A stretch of 64,000 bases of DNA. Source: Candidatus Hydrogenedentota bacterium (lineage in GTDB: Bacteria > Hydrogenedentota > Hydrogenedentia > Hydrogenedentales > JAGMZX01). Every line of letters starts with the position of its first letter. The stretch's first letter is position 1. Both the position numbers and the translations under genes were made by a program. This document shows, piece after piece, positions 1 through 9,764 of the stretch. The DNA is taken from the NCBI GenBank assembly GCA_029556545.1, contig JAKQEQ010000171.1:37898-101897 (forward strand), read 5' to 3'. The notes below the pieces were generated by a model. It did not search any database, was not told the origin of the DNA, and saw only the letters and a list, made by a program, of their open reading frames with translations.

Positions 1-768
1 CGCGTTCCGCGCCACGCTGAGGCCTTCCTCATCGAGGAGCGATTCGCCAATCTCGAGCCCCTGCGCCTTGAGAAACGTATAGGACATGCCGCCGCCGATC
101 AGGAGCGTATCAACCAGGTTCAGCAGGTTGTCGATGACCCCGATCTTATCGGCCACTTTGGCCCCGCCGAGAATGGCGGTCAAGGGTCGGTCCGGATCGG
201 TCAACACTTTCGAGAAATACGCTATTTCCTTGGCTACGAGGAAGCCGGCGGCGTTCTGCGCGACATACTCGGTCACGCCGGCCGTCGAGGCGTGCGCCCG
301 GTGCACCGAGCCGAAGGCGTCACTGACGTACACGTCCGCCAGTTGCGCCAGCGCCTGCGACAACGCGGGGTCGTTCTTCTCCTCACCGGGCTCGAAGCGC
401 GTGTTCTCGAGCACGATGATGTCGCCCGGCTGCATCGCCGCGACCGCCGCCTCGACCTCGGGTCCAACGACCTGATCAAGTTTCGTGACGTTGCCGCCCA
501 CCAGTTCGCGGAGTCGCGCCGCGACATGGTCCATCTTCAGTTTCGCGAGCTTCGCCGGGTCGTCTTTCACCTTCTTCGGCCGCCCGAGATGCGACATGAG
601 GATGAGCTTTCCGCCCTGCTCCCGCACGTGGTTGATGCTCTTGAGCGCGGCCCGGATGCGCGCGTCGTTGCGCACCGATCCATCGTCGTTCTGCGGCACG
701 TTGAAATCCACGCGCATAAGCACGCGCTTGCCGGCGACGTCCAAATCCTCGATGCTGAGCTTATTCAT
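1..768 (-). CDS. pgk: Phosphoglycerate kinase (partial, runs off left edge)
   Basis: Reverse strand from ATG at 768 reads [66 protein letters not shown]..., a classic PGK N-terminus. Confidence 0.96.
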   Translation of the reverse strand, partial: MNKLSIEDLDVAGKRVLMRVDFNVPQNDDGSVRNDARIRAALKSINHVREQGGKLILMSHLGRPKKVKDDPAKLAKLKMDHVAARLRELVGGNVTKLDQVVGPEVEAAVAAMQPGDIIVLENTRFEPGEEKNDPALSQALAQLADVYVSDAFGSVHRAHASTAGVTEYVAQNAAGFLVAKEIAYFSKVLTDPDRPLTAILGGAKVADKIGVIDNLLNLVDTLLIGGGMSYTFLKAQGLEIGESLLDEEGLSVARNA

Positions 769-796
769 GACATTGCATTCCCTGAGTGCGCGGCGC

Positions 797-1792
797 TCAG
801 GCCATCTTCTTGAGCAGGTCGACGCAGCGGTTCGAGTACCCCCATTCGTTGTCGTACCAGGAAATCACCTTGACGAAATTGTCGCCCATGACCGAGGTAA
901 GCGCCGCATCGAACACGCTCGAATGCGCGTTGCCGATCACGTCGCAGGATACGATGGGGTCTTCGCAGTACTGCAAGATGCCCTTGAGGGGGCCTTCGGC
1001 GGCGGCTTTCATCGCTTCGTTGATCGCCACGGCCGTGGCTGGGCGCTCCAACTCGGCGACCAGGTCCACGACCGAACCGTCGATGACCGGCACGCGCATG
1101 GCCATGCCGTCGAGTTTCTTGTCAAGCGCGGGCAACACCTTGCCCACGGCACGCGCGGCGCCGGTGGTCGTCGGAATAATCGAGTAGGCGGCGGCTCGCG
1201 CGCGGCGCAGGTCGCTGTGCGGCATGTCCAGCACGCGCTGGTCGTTCGTGTAGGCGTGGATAGTCGTCATGAGGCCGCGCTTGATGCCGAACTTTTCATG
1301 GAGCACCTTGGCCATCGGCGCGAGGCAGTTCGTCGTGCAGCTCGCGTTCGACACTACCACGTCGCTCGACTTCAGGGTATCATCGTTCACGCCCACCACG
1401 ATGATGGCGTCCACCGCGTCCTTCGGCGGCACGGTCAGCAGCACTTTCTTCGCGCCGGCCTGTTTATGCAGGAGGCACTGCTCCTTCTTGCGGAACACGC
1501 CCGTTGATTCGACGACGAGATCGACACCGTCCGCGCCCCACGGCAGTTCGGCCGGATTCTTCAGCGCCGTTACCTTGACTTCCTTGCCGGCGACGACGAT
1601 CGAGTTCTCCCGCGCTTCGACCGACTGCTTGTATACGCCCATTACGCTGTCGTACTTGAGCAAATGGGCCAACGTCTTCGCGTCGGTCAGGTCATTGATG
1701 GCGGCTACTTCAAGGGCCTCTTCCTCCATCAGCAGCTTGAAGACCGCGCGACCGATACGCCCGAACCCGTTGATTCCAACCTTTGTCGCCAT
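797..1792 (-). CDS. gap: Glyceraldehyde-3-phosphate dehydrogenase, type I
   Basis: MATKVGINGFGRIGRAVFK..., active site SNASCTTNCLAP; likely start at 1792 rather than 1822. Confidence 0.97.
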   Translation of the reverse strand: MATKVGINGFGRIGRAVFKLLMEEEALEVAAINDLTDAKTLAHLLKYDSVMGVYKQSVEARENSIVVAGKEVKVTALKNPAELPWGADGVDLVVESTGVFRKKEQCLLHKQAGAKKVLLTVPPKDAVDAIIVVGVNDDTLKSSDVVVSNASCTTNCLAPMAKVLHEKFGIKRGLMTTIHAYTNDQRVLDMPHSDLRRARAAAYSIIPTTTGAARAVGKVLPALDKKLDGMAMRVPVIDGSVVDLVAELERPATAVAINEAMKAAAEGPLKGILQYCEDPIVSCDVIGNAHSSVFDAALTSVMGDNFVKVISWYDNEWGYSNRCVDLLKKMA

Positions 1793-2233
1793 GACTCGCA
1801 CTTCCTTTCCGCATTGCGCCAACGTTACGTAGACTCAGGCGCCGTCGGCGCCGGAATGCTCCGCGCGCACTTCACCCCGGCAGGCCTGACCGAAAACAGG
1901 TTTACGAGATTGGGGAAAACCACAGACGACAACCCAGGCGGGAGGGGCGTCGCGGCCCCCAATTCCGGCGGGTATTCCACACGGACCGGATGCGCCCATA
2001 ACCCCGCTTTGTCGGGGCGTGGTCTCCCGCTCTCCACGGAGAAGGAGTATTGCACACAAACGTCATACAAGTCAAACTGCCAACGACAGAAGGGCCGACG
2101 ACAGCGCGCGAGGCGGCGCCTGCTCCCTCTCCCCGAGGGATCGGGTCGGAGTGAGGGTTGCGTCTTCGGGGGTACGACGCCCTCGTGCCGGTGATGCTCG
2201 ACATCATCTCGCGACGCCGGGCCGCCATAATGC

Positions 2234-2239
2234 TATAAT
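2234..2239 (+). promoter_or_regulatory. Candidate -10 element (TATAAT) upstream of the toxin-antitoxin pair
   Basis: Exact TATAAT about 30 nt before ATG 2269; purine-rich AAAGGGAGA ribosome-binding region between; no clear -35. Confidence 0.4.
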
Positions 2240-2268
2240 TTCGATGTGCAAAAAGGGAGATACGTGAA

Positions 2269-2505
2269 ATGACATGTCGTGGACACGTCAAGGACGGCGT
2301 GGTCGTCTTGGACGAGCCGGCGCTGATGCCAGATGGCGCGTTGGTCGAGATCAGGGTGGTCGATGCCGATATCGAGACCGACGAGGATAACGACGTCGCC
2401 GCGCTCCAGCGAGACCTGCTCGAGTTCGCCGGGAAGTTTACCGGTCTGCCCGAGGACGCGGCCCGGAACGTCGATCATTACCTGTACGGGCATCCGAAGC
2501 GATGA
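2269..2505 (+). CDS. Antitoxin, AF2212-like/DUF104-like
   Basis: MTCRGHVKDGVVVLDEPALMPDGALVEIRV pattern; overlaps downstream PIN gene by 4 nt. Confidence 0.6.
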   Translation: MTCRGHVKDGVVVLDEPALMPDGALVEIRVVDADIETDEDNDVAALQRDLLEFAGKFTGLPEDAARNVDHYLYGHPKR

Positions 2506-2903
2506 CCGCCGTCTTCGCGGATACCGCTTTCTTCGTCGCCCTGCTGAATCCGCGTGACACCCATCACCAGGACGCGCTGGAAGCGTCGCGCACGCTGCGG
2601 CGGACAGTGACCACCACGGATTGGGTTATCGTCGAGACCGGTAATTTCGTCTGCGATTCGCCGCAGAGACCGTTATTTCCGCCATTCGTCCGCCGCCTGC
2701 GAGCCAACCCGCGCTTCGCGGTACGGCGTGGCACGGCGCGGACATTGGAGGACGCGCTCGATCTCTACGCGGCCCGCCCGGATAAATCGTGGTCCCTCAC
2801 GGATTGCATCTCCTTCGTGGTGATGCGAGAGGAAGGGCTTACGGATGCGTTGACCACGGACCATCATTTCGCGCAGGCGGGCTTCAAGGCGCTGCTGTTG
2901 TAA
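2502..2903 (+). CDS. PIN-domain toxin (VapC-like)
   Basis: FADTAFFVALLNPRD, VIVETGNF, SLTDCISFVVMREEGLTDALTTDHHF: acidic PIN residues in the expected order. Confidence 0.8.
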   Translation: MTAVFADTAFFVALLNPRDTHHQDALEASRTLRRTVTTTDWVIVETGNFVCDSPQRPLFPPFVRRLRANPRFAVRRGTARTLEDALDLYAARPDKSWSLTDCISFVVMREEGLTDALTTDHHFAQAGFKALLL

Positions 2904-3197
2904 ACGGCGGTCGGTCGCGGGTCATGCGCCCGTTTTCGTGCCGGCATCTCCGCATGGGCTTGTGAAGCAGGGGGGCACGACAGCCCCACGGCGCGCTGAA
3001 TTCCAGAAATCCCGCCAGCGGTCGCGATGCCGACACCGGACCGACAACGACAGGTTCATCAAACGCAGATGGGGCGTAGCTGCGATTGTCGCCTGATTTC
3101 GGGCAGGGCGCAAGGCTGGCGATGGATTCTAACATATTGTAAACACTGTATTTGCAGACTTCTGCGATTTGGGCATGATCTATGCTGTCTCTCGGAT

Positions 3198-3992
3198 ATG
3201 AAACTGGTTTCCTGCATGCTTCGGTGGTCTGTCGTGGCGGGGATCGTCGTGTCCGCGCGGCTCGCGCTTGCGGCCCAGCCCGTCATCGAGCCGCCGCAGG
3301 CACCGGCGCGCGCGCGGGTCGGAGAACCGGTGGAAATATCGTATGTCGTGCGTTGGGACGGCCCGCCCGAGACATACGTCATTAAACCGCCCACGGCCCC
3401 AACGCTCGATTGGGGAAAAGCGGAGTTTGTCCGCCTGTCGGTGAAGGCTGAAGACGCCGCCACGGCGGCGACGCTGATATTGCGCGTGTTTCCGGAACAG
3501 GGTGGCCGCTTTGACGTGCCGCCCGTTTCGATTTCCCTGGCGGCGGAGGGCGGATCGGGCGCCGAAACGCCGCTCGAATCCGCCTCCGTATCGTTGACGG
3601 TGAAGGGACATGGCGGCCGCTGGGCTTTAGCGTTGCCGGTGGCCGTCGTGGGAGTCGTCGGCCTCGTGATCGCGGCGTTCCGATGGACGCGCCGCGGGCG
3701 GGAGACCGGCGGTGACGCGACCCTTTCGCCCCTCGAGCAGGCGCGCGAGGCCCTGCACGCGGCGCGTCGGCGCCGGCTGGACGGTGACTTCTACGCGTGT
3801 TACCGGAAATTGGCGGAGGCGGCGGCGCGGTTGCCGGAGGACGAGGAGTCCCGGAGACTCAAGAAAACGCTCGAGGATCGCACCCGGCAGGTGGGCTATC
3901 AGGGGGTGCGGCCCAGCGATGATGAATTGGAAGGCGACATGCGCGATATCGAACGCGCGTTGGCGCGTTGGAAGGAGACAACGACACCATGA
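3198..3992 (+). CDS. Secreted/membrane protein of the Bat-type operon, BatD-like N-terminal region
   Basis: Signal peptide, beta-rich ectodomain (VGEPVEISYVVRWDGPPETYVIKPP), single TM, cytoplasmic tail; overlaps moxR by ATGA. Confidence 0.55.
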   Translation: MKLVSCMLRWSVVAGIVVSARLALAAQPVIEPPQAPARARVGEPVEISYVVRWDGPPETYVIKPPTAPTLDWGKAEFVRLSVKAEDAATAATLILRVFPEQGGRFDVPPVSISLAAEGGSGAETPLESASVSLTVKGHGGRWALALPVAVVGVVGLVIAAFRWTRRGRETGGDATLSPLEQAREALHAARRRRLDGDFYACYRKLAEAAARLPEDEESRRLKKTLEDRTRQVGYQGVRPSDDELEGDMRDIERALARWKETTTP

Positions 3993-4975
3993 GCGTAAAC
4001 GTGGAAGCGGTGCGGCGGAACGTCGAGCAGCAGTCTCAGTTTGTGACGCGGCTGCGCGCGGAGATTGGCCAGGTCATTGTGGGGCAACAGTACATGGTGG
4101 ACCGGCTGCTGGTCGGCCTGCTGGCGAACGGCCACGTGCTGATCGAGGGCGTGCCCGGCCTGGCCAAGACGCTCGCGGTCAATACGCTGGCCCGGGCGAT
4201 GGCGTGCGCGTTCAAGCGCATCCAATTCACGCCGGACCTGCTGCCGGCGGACCTGATCGGCACGCTGGTCTACAACCCGAAGACCGGCGACTTCACCACG
4301 AAGAAGGGCCCCATCTTCGGCAACATCATATTGGCGGACGAGATCAATCGCGCGCCCGCCAAGGTGCAGAGCGCGCTGCTTGAGGCGATGCAGGAGCGGC
4401 AGGTGACCATCGGCGAAGAAACGTTTCGCCTCGAGGAACCGTTCATGGTGCTCGCGACGCAGAACCCCATCGAGCAGGAAGGGACTTATCCGCTCCCCGA
4501 GGCGCAGGTGGACCGGTTCATGCTCAAGCTGCGCATCAATTACCCGACCCGCGCCGAGGAACGGGAGATCATGAGCCGCATCGACCTGCTCCACGCGCCG
4601 CAGGTGTCCCCGGTGGTGACGCGCCAGGAAATCCTCGAGGCGCGCGAGGTCGTGAACCGGATCTACGTCGACGAGAAGGCAAAGAACTACATCGTCGATA
4701 TCGTGCACGCGACGCGCAATCCGGAGGCCTTCGGCCTGAAAATCAACCACCTGATCGAGTACGGCGCGTCGCCGCGCGCGAGTCTGTACCTGCAACAGGG
4801 CGCGCGGGCGCTTGCCTTTCTCCAGGGCGAGGGTAACGTGTTCCCGAACGACGTGAAACAGATCGCGATGGACGTGCTGCGCCACCGCGTGCGCGTGACT
4901 TACGAGGCCGAGGCGGAGAACGTCGCCAGCGAAGACATCATCCGAAAGATTCTGGACACGGTGCCTGTTCCGTGA
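3989..4975 (+). CDS. moxR: MoxR-family AAA+ ATPase
   Basis: Walker A GVPGLAKT, Walker B IILADEINRAPAK, ATQNPIEQEGTYPLPEAQVDRFM. Confidence 0.95.
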   Translation: MSVNVEAVRRNVEQQSQFVTRLRAEIGQVIVGQQYMVDRLLVGLLANGHVLIEGVPGLAKTLAVNTLARAMACAFKRIQFTPDLLPADLIGTLVYNPKTGDFTTKKGPIFGNIILADEINRAPAKVQSALLEAMQERQVTIGEETFRLEEPFMVLATQNPIEQEGTYPLPEAQVDRFMLKLRINYPTRAEEREIMSRIDLLHAPQVSPVVTRQEILEAREVVNRIYVDEKAKNYIVDIVHATRNPEAFGLKINHLIEYGASPRASLYLQQGARALAFLQGEGNVFPNDVKQIAMDVLRHRVRVTYEAEAENVASEDIIRKILDTVPVP

Positions 4976-5023
4976 GAGGGCAATTCACCACAGAGGCACG
5001 GAGGGCACAGAGGAAACACAGAG

Positions 5024-5083
5024 ATGAAGGAACGCGAACTAGACCAGTTGGCGCAGCGGAACGGAGACCCGCCATGCAAGTGA
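5024..5083 (+). pseudogene. 19-codon mini-ORF, internally deleted GxxExxY copy
   Basis: MKERELDQLAQRNGDPPCK* equals the start (MNEPELNQLAQR) joined to the end (SGDPPCE*) of the 5127-5525 protein. Confidence 0.7.
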
Positions 5084-5126
5084 GGATTCACCACAGAGGC
5101 ACGAAGGGCACAGAGGAAACACAGAG

Positions 5127-5525
5127 ATGAATGAACCCGAACTAAACCAGTTGGCGCAGCGGGTGATAGGCGCGGCGATCGAGGTCCACAGGGTGCTTGG
5201 GCCAGGCCTCTTGGAGCCCGTCTATGAGGATGCGCTCTGCCATGAACTCGCGTTGGCTGGCATAGGCCATGAACGTCAGGTTTCGATACCGGTGCGTTAC
5301 AAGGGCATCGTGCTGAAGAACGCATTCCGCGTGGACGTCCTGGTGGAACGTCAGATCGTGCTCGAACTGAAATCGGTCGATGAGGTCCTGCCCATTCACA
5401 AGGCGCAGGTGCTCACGTACCTTCGAATGATGGACCTCTGGCTTGGATACGTGCTCAACTTCAACGAGGAAACCCTCGTCAAGGGGGTACGCCGCTTGGT
5501 GAGCGGAGACCCGCCGTGCGAGTGA
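5127..5525 (+). CDS. GxxExxY protein
   Basis: GAAIEVHRVLGPGLLEPVYEDALCHEL...KNAFRVDVLVERQIVLELKSV...LTYLRMMDLWLGYVLNFNEETLVKGVRR. Confidence 0.93.
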   Translation: MNEPELNQLAQRVIGAAIEVHRVLGPGLLEPVYEDALCHELALAGIGHERQVSIPVRYKGIVLKNAFRVDVLVERQIVLELKSVDEVLPIHKAQVLTYLRMMDLWLGYVLNFNEETLVKGVRRLVSGDPPCE

Positions 5526-5568
5526 GGATTCACCACAGAGGCACGAAGGGCACAGAGGAAACACAGAG

Positions 5569-5628
5569 ATGAAGGAACGCGAACTAGACCAGTTGGCGCA
5601 CCGGAACGGAGACCCGCCGTGCAAGTGA
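5569..5628 (+). pseudogene. Second 19-codon mini-ORF, internally deleted GxxExxY copy
   Basis: MKERELDQLAHRNGDPPCK*; nearly identical to the copy at 5024-5083. Confidence 0.7.
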
Positions 5629-5790
5629 GGACTCACCACAGAGGCACGAAGGGCACAGAGGAATCACAGAGATGAATGAACGCGAATTCGGACCGATGAG
5701 CACAGACGCGGGAGCGACACGCTATGTGCGAGCCGCCTCCTCCGTGGCTCTCCGTGTTCTCTGTGTCTCTGTGGTAAGGATTAACCCGTC

Positions 5791-6681
5791 ATGCTGCCGT
5801 CGGAACTGATGCAACAGATACGCCGGATTCAAATCCGGACCAGTCGCATGGTGAACGACGTGCTGGCCGGCCAGTACGAGAGCGTGTTCAAGGGTCAGGG
5901 CATGGAGTTCAAGGAAGTGCGCGAGTACGTGCCGGGCGACGACGTGCGCGCCATCGACTGGAACGTGACGGCGCGCACGGGTCACCCGCACGTCAAAGTG
6001 CTCGCGGAAGAGCGGGAAATGACGGTGATGCTGCTCGTGGACGCGAGCGGTTCGGGCCGTTTCGGCAGTTCGGCGCGCTTCAAGAACGAGGTCGCCGCGG
6101 AACTGTGCGCCGTGCTCGCTTTTTCCGCTATTCATAATAACGACAAGGTCGGCCTGATCGTTTTCACGGACCGGATCGAGCTCTTCGTGCCGCCGAAGAA
6201 GGGGCGACAACACGTCCTGCGCGTGATTCGCGAAGTGCTCTTTTTCGAGCCGAAGGGCACGGGCACGAACATCCCTGAGGCGCTCCATTACCTGAATGGC
6301 GTTGTGAAACGGCGCGCCGTCGTGTTCCTGGTTTCCGACTTCATGGAGGAGAACTACGAGACGCCGCTACGCATCGCCAACAAGCGGCACGACGTAATCG
6401 CCGTGGCGATTACAGACCCGCGCGAAGAGGAATTGCCGAACGTGGGGCTTTTGTGTGTCCGCGACACGGAAACGGGACGCGAGACGCTGGTGGACACGAG
6501 CGATCCGGAGGTGCGCCGGCAGTATGGGCTCGCGGCGCGTGGGCGCGCGGACCGCCGCAACAACATATTCCGGCGCACGGCGGTCGATGCCATGCACGTG
6601 CGTGTCGAGGAGGAGCGCTCCTATATCAACGAACTGCACCGTTTCTTCCGCATGCGCGAGCGGCGGAAGGCGACGGCGTGA
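5791..6681 (+). CDS. DUF58 domain protein (VWA-like)
   Basis: GQGMEFKEVREYVPGDDVRAIDWNVTARTGHPHVKVLAEEREMTVMLLVDASGSGRFGS. Confidence 0.94.
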   Translation: MLPSELMQQIRRIQIRTSRMVNDVLAGQYESVFKGQGMEFKEVREYVPGDDVRAIDWNVTARTGHPHVKVLAEEREMTVMLLVDASGSGRFGSSARFKNEVAAELCAVLAFSAIHNNDKVGLIVFTDRIELFVPPKKGRQHVLRVIREVLFFEPKGTGTNIPEALHYLNGVVKRRAVVFLVSDFMEENYETPLRIANKRHDVIAVAITDPREEELPNVGLLCVRDTETGRETLVDTSDPEVRRQYGLAARGRADRRNNIFRRTAVDAMHVRVEEERSYINELHRFFRMRERRKATA

Positions 6682-6691
6682 GGGTCCGCGC

Positions 6692-7621
6692 ATGATGCGT
6701 TGTATGATATCGGCGCTGATTCTTGGCGGCGGCATCGCCGGCGCCGCACCCGTGCAGGTCGCGGTGACGCTCGAACCGCCGTCCGTGCCGTTTCACCGCG
6801 TCGCCCGCTACACGATCGCCGTCGAGGCTGTACCTGATGTCACGGTGGACATCCCGCGGCTTCCCGAGATCAAGGGCGTCGAGGCGACACTCCGAGATTC
6901 CTCGGAGGAAACGCTCGAAGACGGACGCCGGCGCATCCGTCGGGTGTATGCACTGGATGCGGTCCGCATCGGCAAATACCTTGTGCCGTCCCTGCGGATC
7001 GCTCATGGCGAAGGCGAACATGTCGCGACTGCCCCCTTGATGCTTGAAGTGCGCGATTTGACCGACGACGAGAAGGAAGCGATCGAGCGATTCGCGTTGA
7101 CCGAGTCGCCGGAAGTGTTCTTGTCCCGCGCCGCGCGGGCTTGGCCCGCCCGCTTGGTGACGGCGCTTCTCGTGGTTCTGGCGATTGCGGCGCTCGTGAT
7201 CGGCGTGGTGTGGTATCGCCGCCGCAAGCAGGTATTTGTGTCTCCGCCCGCGCCGCCTTGGGAAGTGGCGCGGCAGCGCCTGCGCGCGTTAGCGGCGCGG
7301 CAACTGCCCGAGGCGGGCAAGCACGAGCCGTACTACGTCGACCTGTCGGCGATCCTGCGGTATTACATCGAGGACCGGTTTCAGGTGCGCGCGCCGGAGC
7401 AGACAACGCCCGAGTTCCTGGAGACCGCGACGAGCAGCGGGCTCTTCACCGAAGCACAACAAGAGGCGCTGGCGGCGTTTCTGCGCCACTGTGACCGGGT
7501 GAAATTTGCGCTTTATAAGCCGTCCTACCAGGAAATGGCGAACGGTTTCGCGCTTGTGGCGAAGTTCGTCGACGACACGGTCCCGCGACCCGAGACAACC
7601 GAGCGGAGGGCCGCGGCATGA
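6692..7621 (+). CDS. BatD-like / DUF4381-like membrane protein
   Basis: Signal peptide, beta-rich domain, TM, cytoplasmic tail VARQRLRALAARQLPEAGKHEPYYVDLSAILRYYIEDRFQVRAPEQTTPEFL; ATGA overlap with next gene. Confidence 0.7.
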   Translation: MMRCMISALILGGGIAGAAPVQVAVTLEPPSVPFHRVARYTIAVEAVPDVTVDIPRLPEIKGVEATLRDSSEETLEDGRRRIRRVYALDAVRIGKYLVPSLRIAHGEGEHVATAPLMLEVRDLTDDEKEAIERFALTESPEVFLSRAARAWPARLVTALLVVLAIAALVIGVVWYRRRKQVFVSPPAPPWEVARQRLRALAARQLPEAGKHEPYYVDLSAILRYYIEDRFQVRAPEQTTPEFLETATSSGLFTEAQQEALAAFLRHCDRVKFALYKPSYQEMANGFALVAKFVDDTVPRPETTERRAAA

Positions 7622-8661
7622 ATCCGTGGGGAGTGTTCCGCTTCAACACGCTCAGCCATCCCTGGGTATTGCTCCTTTTGGGAGTCGTCGCGGTCGTGCT
7701 CGCCGTCGAGTGGCTTGCGCGCGCGCCCGGCGCGCTCAATATATCGACCGGCGAGACCATCGCGCGGCTGCCCGGCGGTCGGCGCGCGGCATTCGCGCGG
7801 CGCGTCCCCGCATTGCTGCGGGCCCTCGGCTTGGCGCTTCTCATCGTGGCGCTGGCGCGTCCGCTCAGCGGGGAACGCCTGCGCAAGGACCGCGCGAACA
7901 TCATCGACATCATGCTCTGTCTCGACGTTTCGGGCAGCATGACGCAGCAGGACTTGTATCTCGGCAATCGACCGCGCGACCGGCTTTACGTTGCGAAGGA
8001 AGTGGTACGCGACTTCGTCCAGAGCCGCAAGACGCGCGATTCGACGCGCTTCGGCATAGACCGCATCGGCCTGATCCTGTACGCGGGCTTCGCGTGGACG
8101 CAGTGTCCCCTCACACTCGATTATGAGGTGCTCGCGCGGGAACTCGAGCTGGCGCGCGTCAATGAGGAGGACCCGCGCAAGAACGGCACGGCCATCGGAT
8201 CCGCCATCGGTCTTGCGGTACGACGGCTCACGCAGAGCGAGGCGAAGTCCAAGGTTATCATCCTGTTGACCGACGGCCTCAACAACCGGGGCGAGTTGGA
8301 CCCAATCACGGCGGCCGAGGTGGCGAAAAGCTACGGCATCCGCGTCTATACCATCGGAGCCGGTTCCGCCGAGGAGGGCGTGACCGTCGGTCCCGGCGGC
8401 CTGCCCATGCTGGCGAACCCGATCGACGAGGAGGCGCTGGACAAGATCGCGCGAACCACGGGCGGTCGCTACTACCGGGCAACGAGTACGGAATTGCTGC
8501 GTCAGGCCTATGCCGAGATTAGCGCGCTCGAAACCACGGAGATCGAGATTGGCGATTTCTATGAATACAAGGAGGCCTTTGTCCCTTACGCGGTGCTGGG
8601 CGGACTCGCGCTCCTCGCTTCCATTCTCTCCCGGCGACGCTGGTTCGATCCGATACCGTAG
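7618..8661 (+). CDS. VWA domain protein (BatA-like)
   Basis: DIMLCLDVSGSMTQQD MIDAS motif with N- and C-terminal TMs. Confidence 0.9.
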   Translation: MNPWGVFRFNTLSHPWVLLLLGVVAVVLAVEWLARAPGALNISTGETIARLPGGRRAAFARRVPALLRALGLALLIVALARPLSGERLRKDRANIIDIMLCLDVSGSMTQQDLYLGNRPRDRLYVAKEVVRDFVQSRKTRDSTRFGIDRIGLILYAGFAWTQCPLTLDYEVLARELELARVNEEDPRKNGTAIGSAIGLAVRRLTQSEAKSKVIILLTDGLNNRGELDPITAAEVAKSYGIRVYTIGAGSAEEGVTVGPGGLPMLANPIDEEALDKIARTTGGRYYRATSTELLRQAYAEISALETTEIEIGDFYEYKEAFVPYAVLGGLALLASILSRRRWFDPIP

Positions 8662-8678
8662 ACAGGCAAGGTGATTGC

Positions 8679-9764
8679 ATGAGCGCATTGTTCTCCGATA
8701 CGCAATGGCATCTCTGGCTGCCGCTGGGCGCGGCGGCGCTCGTCATGCTCGCCCTCGTGCTGCGCCGCATGGAAACGCGGCGTCGTGTGCGTCTCGAACG
8801 GGTTGTGGATGCGCGGCTGCTTCCCCGGTTGCTGCCGGGCTATGACGCGGGCGTGCGCAGGCCCCTGTTCTGGCTGACCCTGATCGGCTTCGCCGCGCTT
8901 ATCTTGGCTATCACGCAGCCGCGTTGGGGCCAGGCTTGGGTCGAGGTCGAGAAACATTCGCGGGACGTGCTGGTGCTGCTCGATACGTCTGAGAGCATGA
9001 ACGCCGCCGACCTGCGCCCGAGCCGGCTCGTGCGCGCGCGACAGAAAATCCAGTCGCTCCTCGAACGTTGCTCTGGCGACCGATTCGGACTGATCGCCTT
9101 CGCGGGCGGTGCCGCGCTGCAATGTCCCTTGACGCTGGACCACGCCTATTTCCGCGGCGTGCTCGATGCCGTGGACACGAACACGCTGAGCGCCAAGGGG
9201 ACGGATATCGCGGCGGCGCTGCGCGAGGCGGCCGAGGTCTTTCGCGAGGACGCGGGCCGCACCGGCGACGCCGGCAAAGGCTCGCGCGCCATCCTCGTCG
9301 TGAGCGACGGCGAACATGTCTCGGGCGACGTACTCAAGGTGGCCGAAGAGGCGGCGGCCTACGCGGAAATCCTCGTCCTCGCCGTTGGGACAGAGGAAGG
9401 CGCCATCGTGCCGCCGCCCGTCACGCAGGGCCGCGAGCGCGTCGCGCCGGAGTTCCTGCAGCCGCACCACGCGCGGCTGGACGGCGAGACGTTACGCACC
9501 GTGGCCCGCGACTACAACGCCTATGTTGCGCTGTCGGCGAGTAATGATGACGTAGACCGGCTCCAGCGTGAACTCGAACGCCTGAGCGGCCGCGCCCAGG
9601 CGAGTGCGCTTCGCAACCGGCTGATCAATCGTTATCAATGGCCGCTGAGCGTGGCCATCGTGTGTTTCGTCGCCGAGGGACTCTGGCTGGGCGTCATGCC
9701 CTATGTCCGCGTCTGGCGACTTCGACGCGCGGGCGGCGTCATGGAGCTCGGGCGCTATGCGTAA
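8679..9764 (+). CDS. VWA domain protein (BatB-like)
   Basis: VLVLLDTSESMNAADLRPSRLVRARQKIQSLLERCSGDRFGLIAFAGGAALQCPLTLD. Confidence 0.9.
   Translation: MSALFSDTQWHLWLPLGAAALVMLALVLRRMETRRRVRLERVVDARLLPRLLPGYDAGVRRPLFWLTLIGFAALILAITQPRWGQAWVEVEKHSRDVLVLLDTSESMNAADLRPSRLVRARQKIQSLLERCSGDRFGLIAFAGGAALQCPLTLDHAYFRGVLDAVDTNTLSAKGTDIAAALREAAEVFREDAGRTGDAGKGSRAILVVSDGEHVSGDVLKVAEEAAAYAEILVLAVGTEEGAIVPPPVTQGRERVAPEFLQPHHARLDGETLRTVARDYNAYVALSASNDDVDRLQRELERLSGRAQASALRNRLINRYQWPLSVAIVCFVAEGLWLGVMPYVRVWRLRRAGGVMELGRYA

Larger units (their letters stand above)
4983..5780 (+). mobile_element. Composite repeat element: leader/mini-ORF/leader/GxxExxY gene/leader/mini-ORF/leader remnant/inverted leader
   Basis: ATTCACCACAGAGGCACGRAGGGCACAGAGGAAACACAGAG-type leaders at about 4983, 5086, 5528 and 5631; inverted version CTCCGTGGCTCTCCGTGTTCTCTGTGTCTCTGTGGTAAGGATT at about 5738-5780. 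Confidence 0.7.

Noticed and set aside
4983-5690. CRISPR-like array of leader repeats
   Set aside because: Repeats are unevenly spaced, separated by ORF copies rather than unique spacers, and no cas genes are present
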